Below, piece after piece: positions 53,243-61,193 of a DNA stretch of 64,000 nucleotides (within the stretch, counting starts at the first letter, position 1; each line of letters begins with the position of its first letter). Source of the stretch: Nibricoccus aquaticus (GTDB lineage Bacteria > Verrucomicrobiota > Verrucomicrobiia > Opitutales > Opitutaceae); the NCBI RefSeq assembly GCF_002310495.1, contig NZ_CP023344.1, positions 62,001-126,000 of the forward strand, in the 5' to 3' direction. A program made the position numbers and the translations under genes. A model generated the notes under the pieces. The model saw nothing but the letters and a program-made list of their open reading frames with translations, did no database searches and had not been told where the DNA came from.

Positions 53243-54550
53243 TCACTTCGCTTTGCCCGCGCCAGCGTTCGCTGGCGGCATCGTCGCGCCGCGCGTTCCC
53301 AGCACCGTCACGCCGCGCAGCACATCCACCGCCGCTTGCAGCTGCCGGTCCGTCACCGGCTCCATGCCGAAGCGTTCTTTGAACTGCGCCGGATCGTTCA
53401 TGTCCGGCCGGTCGCGTTGCAGCCGCACGTTCTCGTCCTCCTCGGGCGACATCACCACCTCGACCTGCGGCTCGATCCCCTTCTCGTGAATCGTCACGCC
53501 ACTCGGCGTGTAGTACCGCGCCGTCGTCAGCCGCATGCCTTCGCCATTCTTCAATTTGAAAATCGACTGGACCGAGCCTTTGCCAAACGACCGCTCGCCC
53601 ACGATCACCGCTTTGCCCGTGTCCTTGAGCGCACCCGCCACGATCTCCGCCGCGCTCGCGCTGCCCGAATTGATCAGCACCGCGATCGGCACATTGATCG
53701 GCGGCTCCGACGCTTCCGCCCGGTACTCGTCACGCGACTTCGCCCCGCGCCCCTGCGTGTACACGATCAGATCGCCCTTCTTGAAAAACGGCTCCGCCAC
53801 TTCCACCGCCGCATCGAGCAGCCCGCCCGGATTGTTGCGTAGATCGATCACCAGACTGCTCACGCCCTGCTCCGAAAATTTATTGAGCACGTTGATAAAC
53901 TCTTCCGCCGTCCGCTCTGTGAATTGCGTGATCTGCACATAGCCCACGCCGCCCGCCAGCACCTGCGCATCCCGCACGCTCTCCGTCTTGATCAACTCGC
54001 GCACGAGCGTCACCTCGTATTCACGTTTCTCCGTCGGCCGGAGCAGGCCAACCGTCACGCGAGACTTCGGTTTTCCCCGCAGCTTCTCGACCACTTTGTC
54101 CATCGTCGGATCTTCCAGCGCCGCCCCGTCGATCCGCACGATCTCATCGCCCCGCCGGATGCCCGCACGATCGCTCGGCGTACCCGCGATGGGCGCGACA
54201 ATCACCACCCGGCTCTTGCGCAATTCCACCTGCACACCGATGCCGCCAAACTGGCTGCTCATGTCTTCCTCGAGCTGCTGATACGCCCGCGACTCCATGA
54301 ACTCCGAATGCGGATCGAGCGTCTCCACCACGCCATGCAGCGCCGCCTTCGTCAGCTCCGGTAGCGCCGCCTTCTTCTCGTCCACGTAATTGTCGTTCAC
54401 CAGCTCCAGCACATCGCGCAGATAGCTCGTGGATTTCTCGAGTTCACGATTGGGAAAAAGCCCCCACGCAAACGCCAGCCGCGCCGCGCCCAAGGCCAGG
54501 CTCAAACCCAGCACGACTCCGCAGGCGATGGTGACGATGCGTTTCAACAT
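53243..54550 (-). CDS. C-terminal processing protease (S41A, CtpA type)
   Basis: 435 residues from 'MLKRIVTIACGVVLGLSLALGAARLAFA' (signal or anchor helix). The 38 codons upstream look non-coding. The PDZ domain spans about 100-170 ('SSQFGGIGVQVELRKSRVVIVAPIAGTPSDRAGIRRGDEIVRIDG'). In the catalytic core the nucleophile is Ser297 ('NSGSASAAEIVAGAL') and the base is Lys324 ('GERSFGKGSVQ'). It degrades or trims periplasmic proteins. The C-terminal tail after the core is Pro/Ala-rich. First gene of the leftward pair with tsaD and divergent from the methyltransferase gene. Confidence 0.93.
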   Translation of the reverse strand: MLKRIVTIACGVVLGLSLALGAARLAFAWGLFPNRELEKSTSYLRDVLELVNDNYVDEKKAALPELTKAALHGVVETLDPHSEFMESRAYQQLEEDMSSQFGGIGVQVELRKSRVVIVAPIAGTPSDRAGIRRGDEIVRIDGAALEDPTMDKVVEKLRGKPKSRVTVGLLRPTEKREYEVTLVRELIKTESVRDAQVLAGGVGYVQITQFTERTAEEFINVLNKFSEQGVSSLVIDLRNNPGGLLDAAVEVAEPFFKKGDLIVYTQGRGAKSRDEYRAEASEPPINVPIAVLINSGSASAAEIVAGALKDTGKAVIVGERSFGKGSVQSIFKLKNGEGMRLTTARYYTPSGVTIHEKGIEPQVEVVMSPEEDENVRLQRDRPDMNDPAQFKERFGMEPVTDRQLQAAVDVLRGVTVLGTRGATMPPANAGAGKAK

Positions 54551-54682
54551 AGAGTGAAGGTCAAAACTGTGGGGATCGTCCGCCGTTTGTAAATCGGTTC
54601 GTTCGCCCCGCGCCCTGAAACCGTGTGAAAGATTGCCGAAACCCCGCCGCCCCTCCCAACTCACCGCCCCGCCCCACCCGCG

Positions 54683-55750
54683 ATGTCCGCCGCCAACGTT
54701 CCCACGCCTCCGCCTTCCCCCGCTTTCCTCGACGTCTTCCGCCAGCGCGCCGCGTCGTCAGGCGGCGTGCTCACGTTCGCCGACTTCATGTCCCTCGCGC
54801 TCTACCATCCGCAACTCGGATACTACCGCCGCGACCGCCCCCGCGTCGGCCGCTCCGCCTCCACCGACTTCTACACCGCCACGTCCTCCGGCCCCCTATT
54901 CGGCGAACTCATCGTCGCCGCCTGCGTGAAACTCCTCGGCCCCCAAGCCGACCCGCGCCGCCACACCTTCGTCGAAATCGGCGCCGAACCCGGCTGCGGC
55001 ATCCTCAGCGACGTCGCCCACCCCTTCGCCGCCACGCACACGCTACGCGTCGGCGAACCACTCGATCTCCAACAATTCACCAACTCCACCCACTCGGCCA
55101 CGCCCTCCGGTCCATCCCCCCTCATCGTCTTCTCCAACGAACTCTTCGACGCCCAACCTTTCCGCCGCTTCGTCACCCGCTCCGGTCAATGGCGCGAACT
55201 CGGCGTCACCGTCAACTCCGACAACCAACTCCACGAAACCGAACTCCCCACCCCCTTTTCACCCTTCACCTTTCACTCTTCCAACCTTCCCCCCGCCTCC
55301 GCCTACCCCGACGGCTACCACCTCGACCTCCCGCTCGCATCCGTCTCTCTCGCCGCCGAACTCGCCGCCCAGCCTTGGTCCGGCCTCTTCATCGCCTGCG
55401 ACTACGGCAAATCCTGGCGCGAACTCACCGAAGCCACACCCCAAGGCACCGCCCGCGCCTATCACCAGCACCAGCAATCCAACGACCTCCTCGCCCGCCC
55501 CGGCGAACAAGACCTAACGTGTCACGTCTGCTGGGACTGGCTCGCCGACGCCCTCGCCCACCACGGTTTCGCCGCACCCACCGTCGAGTCCCAAGAGTCC
55601 TTCCTGATCCACCACGCCGGCGACTTCATCGCCCAGCTCACCGCCGCCGAAGCCCCCCGCCTGAGTCCGCGCAAACTCTCCCTCATGCAGCTCCTTCATC
55701 CCGCCAACATGGGCCAAAAATTCCAAGTCCTCCACGCCCTGCGCCCGTGA
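54683..55750 (+). CDS. MidA/NDUFAF7-family SAM-dependent methyltransferase
   Basis: A 355-residue protein of the DUF185/MidA family. The N-terminal signature is 'LTFADFMSLALYHPQLGYYRRDR', with 'STDFYTATSSGPLFGELI'. The SAM motif region reads 'FVEIGAEPGCGIL', where relatives have a cleaner EIGPGxG. 'IVFSNELFDAQPFRRF' and 'GLFIACDYGKSWREL' are conserved family blocks. The mitochondrial relative methylates an arginine of complex I, but the bacterial role is unclear. A heptamer array lies in the coding sequence (55255-55282), adding a poorly structured 'SPFTFHSSNLP' loop. It stands 90 bp upstream of rpmB. Confidence 0.83.
   Translation: MSAANVPTPPPSPAFLDVFRQRAASSGGVLTFADFMSLALYHPQLGYYRRDRPRVGRSASTDFYTATSSGPLFGELIVAACVKLLGPQADPRRHTFVEIGAEPGCGILSDVAHPFAATHTLRVGEPLDLQQFTNSTHSATPSGPSPLIVFSNELFDAQPFRRFVTRSGQWRELGVTVNSDNQLHETELPTPFSPFTFHSSNLPPASAYPDGYHLDLPLASVSLAAELAAQPWSGLFIACDYGKSWRELTEATPQGTARAYHQHQQSNDLLARPGEQDLTCHVCWDWLADALAHHGFAAPTVESQESFLIHHAGDFIAQLTAAEAPRLSPRKLSLMQLLHPANMGQKFQVLHALRP
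55255..55282 (+). repeat. Intragenic degenerate 7-bp tandem array
   Basis: CTTTTCA, CCCTTCA, CCTTTCA, CTCTTCC in the MidA-like gene, encoding a low-complexity loop. The periodicity is clear but the units are diverged. Confidence 0.5.
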
Positions 55751-55840
55751 TCGCACAACTCCGTCATTCCCCCAAGTTTCCCCTTGCTTCACGTTTCCAC
55801 GAACCTTTACCTCTGACCCTTTAACCTACTCGAAACCACC

Positions 55841-56071
55841 ATGGCCAGAATCTGTGCAATCACCGGTCGCCGTCCCGTCAAGGGCAGCATCATCAATCGT
55901 AAGGGTCAGTCCAAGAAGAGCGGCGGCATCGGCACGCACGTGACGAGCATCACGAAGCGTAAGTTCCGCCCCAACCTTCAGAAGATCCGCATCCGCACCG
56001 CCAACGGCGGCACCAAGCGCGTCCTCGTCTCGGTCAAAGCCATCAAGGCCGGCCTCGTCGAGAAGGTCTAA
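55841..56071 (+). CDS. rpmB: 50S ribosomal protein L28
   Basis: A 76-residue ribosomal protein, normal length. 'MARICAITGRRPVKGSIINRKGQSKKSGGIGTHVTSITKRKFRPNLQKIRI' followed by 'TKRVLVSVKAIKAGLVEKV' is unmistakable. It has a different base pattern from its neighbours, with less C-rich third positions, as expected for a highly expressed gene. Monocistronic with its own terminator. Confidence 0.97.
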   Translation: MARICAITGRRPVKGSIINRKGQSKKSGGIGTHVTSITKRKFRPNLQKIRIRTANGGTKRVLVSVKAIKAGLVEKV

Positions 56072-56096
56072 AACCCTCCGCGAACTTCACATTCCC

Positions 56097-56129
56097 AAAA
56101 CCCGCCGCTCAAAAAGCTGCGGGTTTTTT
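56097..56129 (+). terminator. Rho-independent terminator of rpmB
   Basis: Stem AAAACCCGC (56097-56105) and GCGGGTTTT (56119-56127), followed by further T. Begins 26 bp after the stop codon. Confidence 0.9.
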
Positions 56130-56269
56130 CATGCCCATACGTTGCCCCTTCTAGAACCACGCAAATCTTACGCTCCCGCCCGCATCCACCTCGCGTCAGT
56201 CCGCGTCTTGGCCTTTCGAACAACAACGTTCCCGCGCCGCCTCCGCCTCTTTCTCCCTTTTCGCCCAAC

Positions 56270-56773
56270 ATGAAGTTCTCCCTCACCGTCAACGGCCAGT
56301 CCCGCTCCGTGGACGCCGACCCCGAGACTCCCCTGCTCTGGATTCTCCGCGACCACCTCGACCTCGTCGGTACCAAGTACGGTTGCGGCATCGGCCAGTG
56401 CGGTGCCTGCACCGTTCACATCGACGGCGAAGCCGCCCGCGCCTGCTCGCTCCCCCTCTCCACCCTCGGCGACAAAAAGGTCGTCACCATCGAAGGCCTC
56501 TCCACCGACGCCTCGCACCCGCTTCAAAAATCCTGGTGCTCACTCGACGTCCCCCAATGCGGCTACTGCCAGGCCGGCCAGATCATGTCCGCTGCCGCTC
56601 TCCTCGCGAAAAACCCGCACCCGACCGACACCGACATCGACGAATCCATGGCGGGCAACCTCTGCCGCTGCGCCACCTACACACGCATCCGAGCCGGCAT
56701 CCACGAAGCCGCCCGCCTCGCCTCCGACGCAAAAAATTCGCCCAAAGCTCAACTCCAGGAGGCCGCCAAATGA
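56270..56773 (+). CDS. iorA: IorA-type [2Fe-2S] subunit of a molybdenum hydroxylase (second set)
   Basis: A 167-residue small subunit. It begins '[32 protein letters not shown]'. The first cluster is '[26 protein letters not shown]' and the second is '[11 protein letters not shown]...[16 protein letters not shown]'. It overlaps iorB by 4 bp (ATGA), unlike the first set, which has a 21-bp gap. A C-terminal tail of about 15 charged/Ala residues extends beyond the first paralog. No cytochrome gene accompanies it here. Confidence 0.92.
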   Translation: MKFSLTVNGQSRSVDADPETPLLWILRDHLDLVGTKYGCGIGQCGACTVHIDGEAARACSLPLSTLGDKKVVTIEGLSTDASHPLQKSWCSLDVPQCGYCQAGQIMSAAALLAKNPHPTDTDIDESMAGNLCRCATYTRIRAGIHEAARLASDAKNSPKAQLQEAAK

Positions 56774-59055
56774 GCACCCGTCTCCCCGACTTCATTGAAG
56801 CCGCTCTGGCTCCGACGCCATCCTCCGCCACCCCACCCGGCCTCGACCGCCGCAGCTTCCTTAAACTCAGCGCCCTCGCCGGCGGCGGTTTCACCCTCGG
56901 CCTCTACTTAAAATCCTCCCCCGCCGGCTTTGCCGCCGAAACCGCCGCCTCGGCCACGACCGACGCCACCGCTGACTTTCTCCCCAACGCCTTCATCCGC
57001 ATCACCCGACAAGGCGTCATCACGATCATCGCGAAAAACCCCGAGATCGGTCAGGGCATCAAAACCTCCCTGCCCATGATCATCGCCGAGGAACTCGAAG
57101 CGCCGTGGGAATCCGTCATCATCGAACAAGCCGGCCTCGATCCACGCCTCGGCGGACAATTCGCCGGCGGCTCCACCGCCATCCCGGTCAATTACGATCA
57201 ATGCCGCCGCCTCGGCGCCGCCGCCCGCCTCATCCTCATCGAGGCCGCCGCCCACACCTGGACCGTCCCCGCCTCCGAGTGCTTCGCCGAAGCCGCCGCC
57301 GTCATCCACCGCCCCACCAGCCGCAAACTCACCTACGGCGAACTCGTCGCCATAGCCGCCACACTCCCCGCGCCCGACCTTAAGACTGTCGCGCTCAAAG
57401 ATCCGAAAGACTTCAAGCTCCTCGGCCGCCGTATCGGCGGCGTGGATAACCCCAAACTCGTGACCGGCCAGCCGCTCTTCGGCATCGACCAAAAACTCCC
57501 CGGCCTGCTCCACGCCGTTTACGTTCGCTCCCCCGGCTTCGGCGGCAAAGTCGCCAGCGCCAATCTCGACGATCTCAAAAAACTCCCCGGCGTACGCGAC
57601 GCCTTCATCCTCGAAGGCACCGCCGATCTCTTCGCCCTCGTCCCCGGCGTCGCCATCATCGCCGACACCACCTGGCAGGCCTTCAAAGCCCGCGACCAGC
57701 TCCACGTCACCTGGGACGAGCCGTCCCGCGCCGATTTCTCCACCGCCGCCTTCGCCGAAAAAGCCGCCGCTCTCGCCAAAACAGCTCCGCAAAAAGAACT
57801 CCGCGCCACCGGCAACGTGGACGATGCCCTCGCCTCCTCCGCCAAAACCATCGAGGCCGCCTACCACTATCCCTACCTCGCCCACGCCAACCTCGAACCG
57901 CAAAACTGCACCGCCCTCTTCAAAGACGACCGCATGGAAATCTGGGCGCCGACTCAAAGTCCCGCCCCCGGCCAGGATATGGTCGCCAAGGCTCTCGATC
58001 TCCCGAAAGACAAAATCACTGTCCACCTTACCCGCATCGGCGGCGGCTTCGGCCGGCGCCTCATGAATGACTACATGGTCGAGACCGCCGCCATCGCCCA
58101 CCGCGTGCCCGGCAAACCGATACAAGTCACCTGGACGCGTGCCCAGGACATGCAGCACGACTACTATCGCGCCGCCGGCTGGCACTTCCTCAAAGGCGGC
58201 GTCGATGCCGCTGGCAAACTCGCCGCGTGGCATGACCACTTCGTCACCCTTGGTACGAACTCCACCGAGAAAGCCGGCAACGGCGCCGACGTCAGCGGCG
58301 ACGAATTCCCCAGCCGCTTCACGCCCCACTTCCGCCTCACTCAATCCATCATCTCCAGCAACGTCCCCACCGGCTACTGGCGCGCCCCCGGCAGCTGCGC
58401 CTACGCCTGGGTCTTCCAAAGCTTCATCGACGAACTCGCCCACACCGCCGGCCGCGATCAAGTCGAGTTCCGCCTCGAACTCCTCGGTGAAGACCGTGAA
58501 GTCCCCGTCTCTCAAGGCAACCGCGGCCGCCCGTATCACGCCGGACGCATGAAACACGTCGTCCGCCTCGCCGCCGAAAAAGCCGGCTGGAAATCCAAAC
58601 AACTCCCCCGCGGCCAAGGCCAGGGCATCGCGTTTCACTTCAGCCACGCTGGCTACGTCGCCATCGTCGCCGATGTCACCGTCGCTCAGGACGGCACACT
58701 CAAAGTCGACAAACTCACCGCCGCCGTCGACGTCGGCCCCATCATCAATCTCAGCGGCGGCGAAAACCAGGTACAGGGCTCGATGATCGACGGCCTCAGC
58801 GCTGCTTGGTTTCAAGAGATCACTCTCGAAAACGGCCGCGTCCAGCAGACCAACTTCTCCGACTACACGCTCCTGCGCATGCCCGACGCCCCGAAGCTCG
58901 AAGTTCATTTCGCCAAGACCGATTTCCCGCCCACCGGTCTCGGAGAACCCGCGCTCCCACCCGTCGCCCCCGCCGTCTGCAACGCCATCTTCGCAGCCAC
59001 CGGCAAACGCATCCGCACCCTGCCGATCGACAAAGAAGACCTCAGCTGGTCGTAA
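56770..59055 (+). CDS. iorB: IorB-type molybdopterin-binding large subunit (second set), Tat-exported
   Basis: A 761-residue large subunit from '[19 protein letters not shown]'. The twin-arginine motif '[15 protein letters not shown]' predicts Tat export. Core motifs: '[41 protein letters not shown]', '[15 protein letters not shown]', '[25 protein letters not shown]' and the C-terminal '[32 protein letters not shown]', where the catalytic Glu falls in GEPA rather than the GETG of the first set. That difference, with the missing cytochrome, suggests another substrate or acceptor. A long inverted repeat follows. Confidence 0.92.
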   Translation: MSTRLPDFIEAALAPTPSSATPPGLDRRSFLKLSALAGGGFTLGLYLKSSPAGFAAETAASATTDATADFLPNAFIRITRQGVITIIAKNPEIGQGIKTSLPMIIAEELEAPWESVIIEQAGLDPRLGGQFAGGSTAIPVNYDQCRRLGAAARLILIEAAAHTWTVPASECFAEAAAVIHRPTSRKLTYGELVAIAATLPAPDLKTVALKDPKDFKLLGRRIGGVDNPKLVTGQPLFGIDQKLPGLLHAVYVRSPGFGGKVASANLDDLKKLPGVRDAFILEGTADLFALVPGVAIIADTTWQAFKARDQLHVTWDEPSRADFSTAAFAEKAAALAKTAPQKELRATGNVDDALASSAKTIEAAYHYPYLAHANLEPQNCTALFKDDRMEIWAPTQSPAPGQDMVAKALDLPKDKITVHLTRIGGGFGRRLMNDYMVETAAIAHRVPGKPIQVTWTRAQDMQHDYYRAAGWHFLKGGVDAAGKLAAWHDHFVTLGTNSTEKAGNGADVSGDEFPSRFTPHFRLTQSIISSNVPTGYWRAPGSCAYAWVFQSFIDELAHTAGRDQVEFRLELLGEDREVPVSQGNRGRPYHAGRMKHVVRLAAEKAGWKSKQLPRGQGQGIAFHFSHAGYVAIVADVTVAQDGTLKVDKLTAAVDVGPIINLSGGENQVQGSMIDGLSAAWFQEITLENGRVQQTNFSDYTLLRMPDAPKLEVHFAKTDFPPTGLGEPALPPVAPAVCNAIFAATGKRIRTLPIDKEDLSWS

Positions 59056-59083
59056 GCTCATTCAGACAGATCCAGTTCATCGC

Positions 59084-59169
59084 TCACGCAAAGCCGCCAA
59101 GACGCAAAGGCGGCAAATCCTGAAGAGGTATTTCGCTCGTACTCTTTGCGTCTTCGCGGCTTTGCGTGA
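59084..59169. repeat. Long inverted repeat of the CACGCAAAG type
   Basis: 26-bp arms, 59084-59109 and 59144-59169, complementary except at one position, with a 34-nt spacer. Arm core TCACGCAAAG...GACGCAAAG. It lies between convergent iorB and trpF. A shorter relative is at 13728-13800. Confidence 0.85.
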
Positions 59170-59239
59170 CCCAATTTTCCGATAAAACGTCTTAGATAGA
59201 CGCCGAACGAGCCCACGCCTTATCCGCCCACGCCTCGCC

Positions 59240-59893
59240 TCATCCCGTAGCCGCTTTCACCGCCTCGAAAAACGCCGCCATCTTCGCGTGATCCTTCACG
59301 CCCGGCGACGCCTCGATCCCGCTGTTCACGTCCACGAAAACCGCGCCGCTCGTCTTGATCGCCTCGGCGATATTTTCCGGCTTCAGCCCGCCAGCGAGCA
59401 CCCACGTCACTTTCGTGAAGCGCTCCTTGAGCCGCGCAAACTCAGTCCAGTTCCCCGTCATGCCCGAGCCGCCGTACCCACCATCATGGTACGTGTCCAC
59501 GAGCACATGATCGGCCAGCGGGAAAAACGCAGGGTCCATCTCCTTGCCCGGCGGCACGCGCGGCGCCAGCCAGAGTTGGTTCGGCGGAATGATCTCCGTC
59601 CACATCGCCACCTCGAAAAACGGCGTGTCGTTCGGGAAATGCAGCTGCACGAAGTCAAAGCCCGCATCCTTGTACTTCTCCAGATCGCCCATGTCCGTGT
59701 ACACCACGACCGCCACCTTCTTCGGCCCCGCCGGAAGCGACGCCCGCAGCTCCTGGAATTTCTCCATAGAGACGTAGCGCGGAGACTTCGGGTAAAAGAT
59801 AAATCCGAGATAGTCCGCCCCTGCAGCCGCAGCCGCCTCGGCATCCACCAGTGAGGTGATGCCACAGACTTTGATCCGGATTCCGTTGATCAT
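59240..59893 (-). CDS. trpF: Phosphoribosylanthranilate isomerase
   Basis: A 217-residue TIM-barrel enzyme of tryptophan synthesis converting PRA to CdRP. The N-terminal 'RIKVCGITSLVDAEAAAAAGADYLGFIFYPKSPRYVS' carries the catalytic Cys. 'FDFVQLHFPND' corresponds to the usual VQLHG strand. The catalytic Asp and phosphate loop are in 'VLAGGLKPENIAEAI' and 'FVDVNSGIEASPGVKDHAKMAAFFEAV'. The region 'HVLVDTYHDGGYGGSG' replaces the common 'LLDS...GGTG' loop, a modest divergence. No other trp genes adjoin it. 71 bp separates it from the upstream aminotransferase gene on the same strand. Confidence 0.9.
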   Translation of the reverse strand: MINGIRIKVCGITSLVDAEAAAAAGADYLGFIFYPKSPRYVSMEKFQELRASLPAGPKKVAVVVYTDMGDLEKYKDAGFDFVQLHFPNDTPFFEVAMWTEIIPPNQLWLAPRVPPGKEMDPAFFPLADHVLVDTYHDGGYGGSGMTGNWTEFARLKERFTKVTWVLAGGLKPENIAEAIKTSGAVFVDVNSGIEASPGVKDHAKMAAFFEAVKAATG

Positions 59894-59964
59894 GCGAATT
59901 TACAGAAAGCTCTAAACGGCACGCCGACCAGCTTTCGTTAGATAAATTTCCCTAAATCCGCCCG

Positions 59965-61062
59965 TTAGAACGTATTGACCGTTCGGATGACATGCCCGAC
60001 TTGCTCATCCGTCAGCTCCGGAAAGATCGGCAGGCTCACGCACGTCGCGCAGATCTTCTCCGACACCGGCATCGAGCCCGCCTGATAGCCGAGCCCCGCG
60101 TAACACGCCTGCTGATGCAGCGGCACCGGATAAATCAGATCCGTCCCGATCTCCGCCTTCGCCAGATGCTCGCGCACCGCATCGCGCCGCGGATGCCGGA
60201 TCGTAAACTGGTGAAACACACTCGCGCCATAACTCACATCCGTGAGCGGCAAAATCGCATCCGCCAGTTTGATCTCTGTCGCATAACGCTTCGCGATCGC
60301 CTGCCGCCGCGCCGTCCAGCCAGCCAGATGTGGCAGTTTCACATTGAGAAGTGCTCCCTGAAACCCATCCATGCGGAAATTTCCGCCCACGATGTCGTGA
60401 TAGTAGCGCCGGTCCGAGCCATGCACCCGGATATGCCGCGCCTTCGTGAAAAGCGCGTCGTTCTTTGAAACCAGCGCCCCGCCCTCGCCGCAGCCGCCGA
60501 GGTTCTTCGTCGGATAAAAGCTAAACGTGCCCACATCCCCGATACTACCGACCGGCGTGCCCTTGTACTTCGCTCCGATCGCCTGCGCGCAATCCTCGAT
60601 CACGAACAGCCCATGATTCTTCGCGATCGCCATGATCTCGTCCATCCGCGCCGGCTGGCCGAACAGGTGAACCACCACGATACCCTTCGTCTTCGGCGTG
60701 ATCGCCGCCTCGAGCTTCACCGGATCGAGATTAAACGTGTCCGCCTCCACATCGACGAACACCGGCGTCGCCCCGACATAGCTGATGCCCCACGCCGACG
60801 AGATAAACGTAAACGGCGGCACGATCACTTCATCCCCCGGCCCGAAACCCGCCAGCATCGCTCCGATGTGCAGCGGCGCCGTCCCGCTGCTCAGAGCGAG
60901 GGCCTTCGGATAGCCAAGCGTCGTGGCGAAAGCCTTCTCAAAATCCTCCACATCCTTCCCGAGACAAAACCGAGTGGCGTCATACGTCGCCGTAAGCGCC
61001 GCAAGCGCCTGCTCGCGAATCGCCTTATGCTGAAGAGCCAAATCGAGGAAGGGGACTTTCAT
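59965..61062 (-). CDS. DegT/DnrJ/EryC1-family PLP aminotransferase
   Basis: A 365-residue sugar aminotransferase-type enzyme. 'MKVPFLDLALQHKAIREQ' is the usual start. The PLP-binding Lys is Lys186 in 'TFSFYPTKNLGGCGEGGALV' and the cofactor Asp is Asp157 in 'VIEDCAQAIGAKYKG'. 'SSGTAPLHIGAMLAGFGPGDEVIVPPFTFISSAWGISYVGATPVFVDV' is strongly family-like. Such enzymes aminate keto-sugar nucleotides for surface polysaccharide or O-antigen. No sugar-nucleotide or glycosyltransferase genes adjoin, so the substrate is open. Divergent from the exported TPR-like protein. Confidence 0.92.
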   Translation of the reverse strand: MKVPFLDLALQHKAIREQALAALTATYDATRFCLGKDVEDFEKAFATTLGYPKALALSSGTAPLHIGAMLAGFGPGDEVIVPPFTFISSAWGISYVGATPVFVDVEADTFNLDPVKLEAAITPKTKGIVVVHLFGQPARMDEIMAIAKNHGLFVIEDCAQAIGAKYKGTPVGSIGDVGTFSFYPTKNLGGCGEGGALVSKNDALFTKARHIRVHGSDRRYYHDIVGGNFRMDGFQGALLNVKLPHLAGWTARRQAIAKRYATEIKLADAILPLTDVSYGASVFHQFTIRHPRRDAVREHLAKAEIGTDLIYPVPLHQQACYAGLGYQAGSMPVSEKICATCVSLPIFPELTDEQVGHVIRTVNTF

Positions 61063-61193
61063 GGAAGCTATCGGCTATAACGATCCCCGCTCTCCGCGCA
61101 TAGCGAAAAACTCCATCTCGTTCACTCAAGACACTCGACCTGTACGCCCTGCGCCCATCACCCTCGCAGCTCCCACTTCACCCCCATTTGTCC

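Noticed and set aside
27765-55282. Heptamer arrays considered as CRISPR or minisatellite-type arrays
   Set aside because: Units are 7 bp and directly abutting, with no 20-40 bp repeats, no unique spacers and no cas genes.
54625-55824. Long plus-strand frame overlapping the MidA-like gene
   Set aside because: It is an out-of-frame reading of the methyltransferase gene, extremely Arg/Pro-rich. The in-phase family motifs are in the other frame.
56908-59061. Long minus-strand frame opposite the second iorB
   Set aside because: Glycine/glutamate-rich antisense shadow produced by high third-position GC of iorB; no motif. Similar shadows lie opposite nirA, nrtA, the porin gene and the first iorB.
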